This document shows positions 12,612 to 13,892 of a DNA stretch of 13,892 nt, one piece after another. How positions within the stretch are numbered: position 1 is the first letter of the stretch; each line of letters opens with the position of its first letter. A program made the translations under genes and the position numbers. A model generated the notes under the pieces. It did not search any database. It was not told where the DNA came from and worked only from the letters and a program-made list of their open reading frames with translations. The DNA is from JANXSD01 sp038206385 (lineage in GTDB: Bacteria > Bacteroidota > Bacteroidia > AKYH767-A > OLB10): contig JBBRAW010000096.1 in NCBI GenBank assembly GCA_038206385.1, positions 1-13,892 on the forward strand, read 5' to 3'.

Positions 12612-13892
12612 ATGAAAAATTTAATTTGTGTAGTATTTACTTTAATTTTTTTAACAGCCTGCGGACAAAAAAATGTCAATGGAACAACAAGCACGCAACA
12701 GGAAATTATTTCTGATACAACAACTAAAATAGTTTCAAAACTCAAATTAAATCCTGGAGATCTTATTCAGAGAATAAATTGTATTGGCAATGAAAATTTA
12801 AATTTTTCGGTTTATATTCCGAAAGGGTATAATGCAGACATTAAGATGCCTGCATTATTTTTATTTGATCCGCATGCTGACGGTTTATTACCTCTCAAAA
12901 TGTATCGTGATTTAGCAGATGAGTATAACTATATTTTGATTGGTTCTAATGATTCCAAAAATGGAAATAGTAGAGATCGTACTTCAGAAATATTAAATTC
13001 TATTTTAAAATCTGCTTATCAATTATTGCCGATAGATAGTGAAAGGATTTATGCAGGAGGTTTTTCAGGTGGAGCTCGAGTGGCATCTATGCTTGCTTTT
13101 AGTTCTGCTAAGGTTCAAGGATTGATAACATGTGGTGCAGGATTTCCACAAGATGTTTGGATAAAAACACCACCATCTTGTATAGTAGGAATTGCAGGCG
13201 ATGGTGATATGAATTTAAACGAACTTACAAGTTTAAAAGTTGAAAATCCAGATCTTAAAAACAGATACCAAGTTATCCGATTTGATGGTAAACATGAATG
13301 GCCTCCAATGACAATTTTTGAGCAAGCTTTCTTGGCATTGGAAGCTAGTGCGATTCATGACAGTGTAATAGCGAAAGATCCCGTTTTAATAAAACATATC
13401 AACGACACTTATCAATCTTACGCTGATAGTTTAACAGTTAGCGGAAACACTTTATATGAGGCTGGATTATATGATCGTTGGATAAAAAGTATGGATGCAT
13501 TAGTTGATCTTACAGTAGCAAAAAATACATATAAAGATCTCCTCAAAAAAGCAAATTACAAGCAAGCACAAAATGATGAGCAAGCTTTATTTTTGGAAGA
13601 ACAAAAGAGAAGAGAATTTTATATTAGTGCAATTGGTAAGCAAGATACAATTTGGTGGGAACAGCAAATGAAAAACATTCAATACGAAATAAAAACTTCT
13701 ACAATTCCTAAGAAGAATATGTTATCTCGAATAACGGGGACTTTAAGCCTTGGATGTTATATGAATCTCAATCAAGCAATCAGTGCAAACCAACGTGATG
13801 CGATGGAATATTTATCTCATTTGTATCGTACAATTGATCCAACAAATGTTGAAGCTTGGTATCTTTCAGCAGAAGTTGCTGGAAAAAAAACT
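12612..13892 (+). CDS. Lipoprotein with alpha/beta-hydrolase domain and C-terminal helical region (3' end outside window)
   Basis: Open from the ATG at 12612 to the window edge (427 codons, no stop), so the gene continues to the right. The N-terminus is a lipoprotein signal peptide with lipobox LTAC (lipidated Cys17). The residues after it (GQKNV) do not resemble the acidic surface-export signal of Bacteroidota, so a periplasm-facing anchor is more likely. After a Thr/Ser-rich linker (about 22-45) comes an alpha/beta-hydrolase domain (about 50-245). It has an ALFLFDPHADG strand-loop (81-91), nucleophile elbow GGFSGGAR (149-156, S152), a probable acid in GIAGDGD (D197 or D199) and His228 in DGKHEW. 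The overall look is that of an esterase or polyhydroxybutyrate-depolymerase-like fold. From about residue 255 the protein becomes helical and charged, and the last visible part (YLSHLYRTIDPTNVEAWYLS) resembles a TPR. The substrate is unknown; a link to the upstream GH3 gene is only positional. Confidence 0.8.
   Translation, partial: MKNLICVVFTLIFLTACGQKNVNGTTSTQQEIISDTTTKIVSKLKLNPGDLIQRINCIGNENLNFSVYIPKGYNADIKMPALFLFDPHADGLLPLKMYRDLADEYNYILIGSNDSKNGNSRDRTSEILNSILKSAYQLLPIDSERIYAGGFSGGARVASMLAFSSAKVQGLITCGAGFPQDVWIKTPPSCIVGIAGDGDMNLNELTSLKVENPDLKNRYQVIRFDGKHEWPPMTIFEQAFLALEASAIHDSVIAKDPVLIKHINDTYQSYADSLTVSGNTLYEAGLYDRWIKSMDALVDLTVAKNTYKDLLKKANYKQAQNDEQALFLEEQKRREFYISAIGKQDTIWWEQQMKNIQYEIKTSTIPKKNMLSRITGTLSLGCYMNLNQAISANQRDAMEYLSHLYRTIDPTNVEAWYLSAEVAGKKT

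Overview
The window looks like chromosome from a low-GC member of the Bacteroidota. By eye roughly a third of the bases are G or C. Candidate promoters resemble the TAnnTTTG (-7) element of that phylum, genes lack clear Shine-Dalgarno sequences, and the gene set fits: a Bacteroidota-style DnaX, a LytS/LytTR pair, a bacterial GH3 protein and the start of an SBBP-repeat secreted protein. The affiliation is an inference from gene content; no rRNA or other marker is present. I see no tRNA, rRNA, CRISPR array, insertion sequence or integrase. No gene-free stretch exceeds 300 bases; the longest (3190-3451) is the divergent promoter region between paaZ and the signalling cluster.

Minus strand, 1-3189: paaZ (1141-3189, bifunctional aldehyde dehydrogenase / MaoC-type hydratase of the aerobic phenylacetyl-CoA pathway) is followed by a crotonase-fold enoyl-CoA hydratase/isomerase (213-977). 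After an 82-base gap comes the first 43 codons of a secreted protein with an SBBP-like motif (1-130, runs off the left edge). The 163-base spacer between paaZ and the crotonase gene holds a compact tandem repeat: an 8-bp ladder, then two identical 39-bp units that each contain a perfect 7-bp inverted repeat. A 22-bp palindrome lies directly upstream of the candidate -7 element of paaZ and may be its operator.

Plus strand, 3452-5941: three tightly packed genes encode a 7-TM protein of unknown function, a LytS-type membrane histidine kinase (14-base overlap) and a LytTR response regulator (5-base gap). They look like one transcriptional unit and probably one signalling module. On the opposite strand, 5964-7511 encodes a polytopic membrane protein resembling GT-C glycosyltransferases, convergent with the response regulator gene and divergent from dnaX.

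Plus strand, 7648-13892: dnaX (DNA polymerase III gamma/tau), icd (NADP-type isocitrate dehydrogenase), a GH3-family adenylate-forming enzyme, and a lipoprotein with an alpha/beta-hydrolase domain followed by a helical region that runs off the right edge. These are mostly housekeeping genes spaced 47-95 bases apart. The most notable detail is an A9 tract in dnaX exactly where the ATPase/collar core ends and the tau linker begins. Slipping by one base in either direction there ends translation within a few codons and would give a gamma-like short form.

I found no clear anti-phage or other novel multi-gene system. The best candidates for something undescribed are the 7-TM/LytS/LytTR module, the dnaX slippage site, and the palindromic repeat array plus operator-like palindrome around paaZ.
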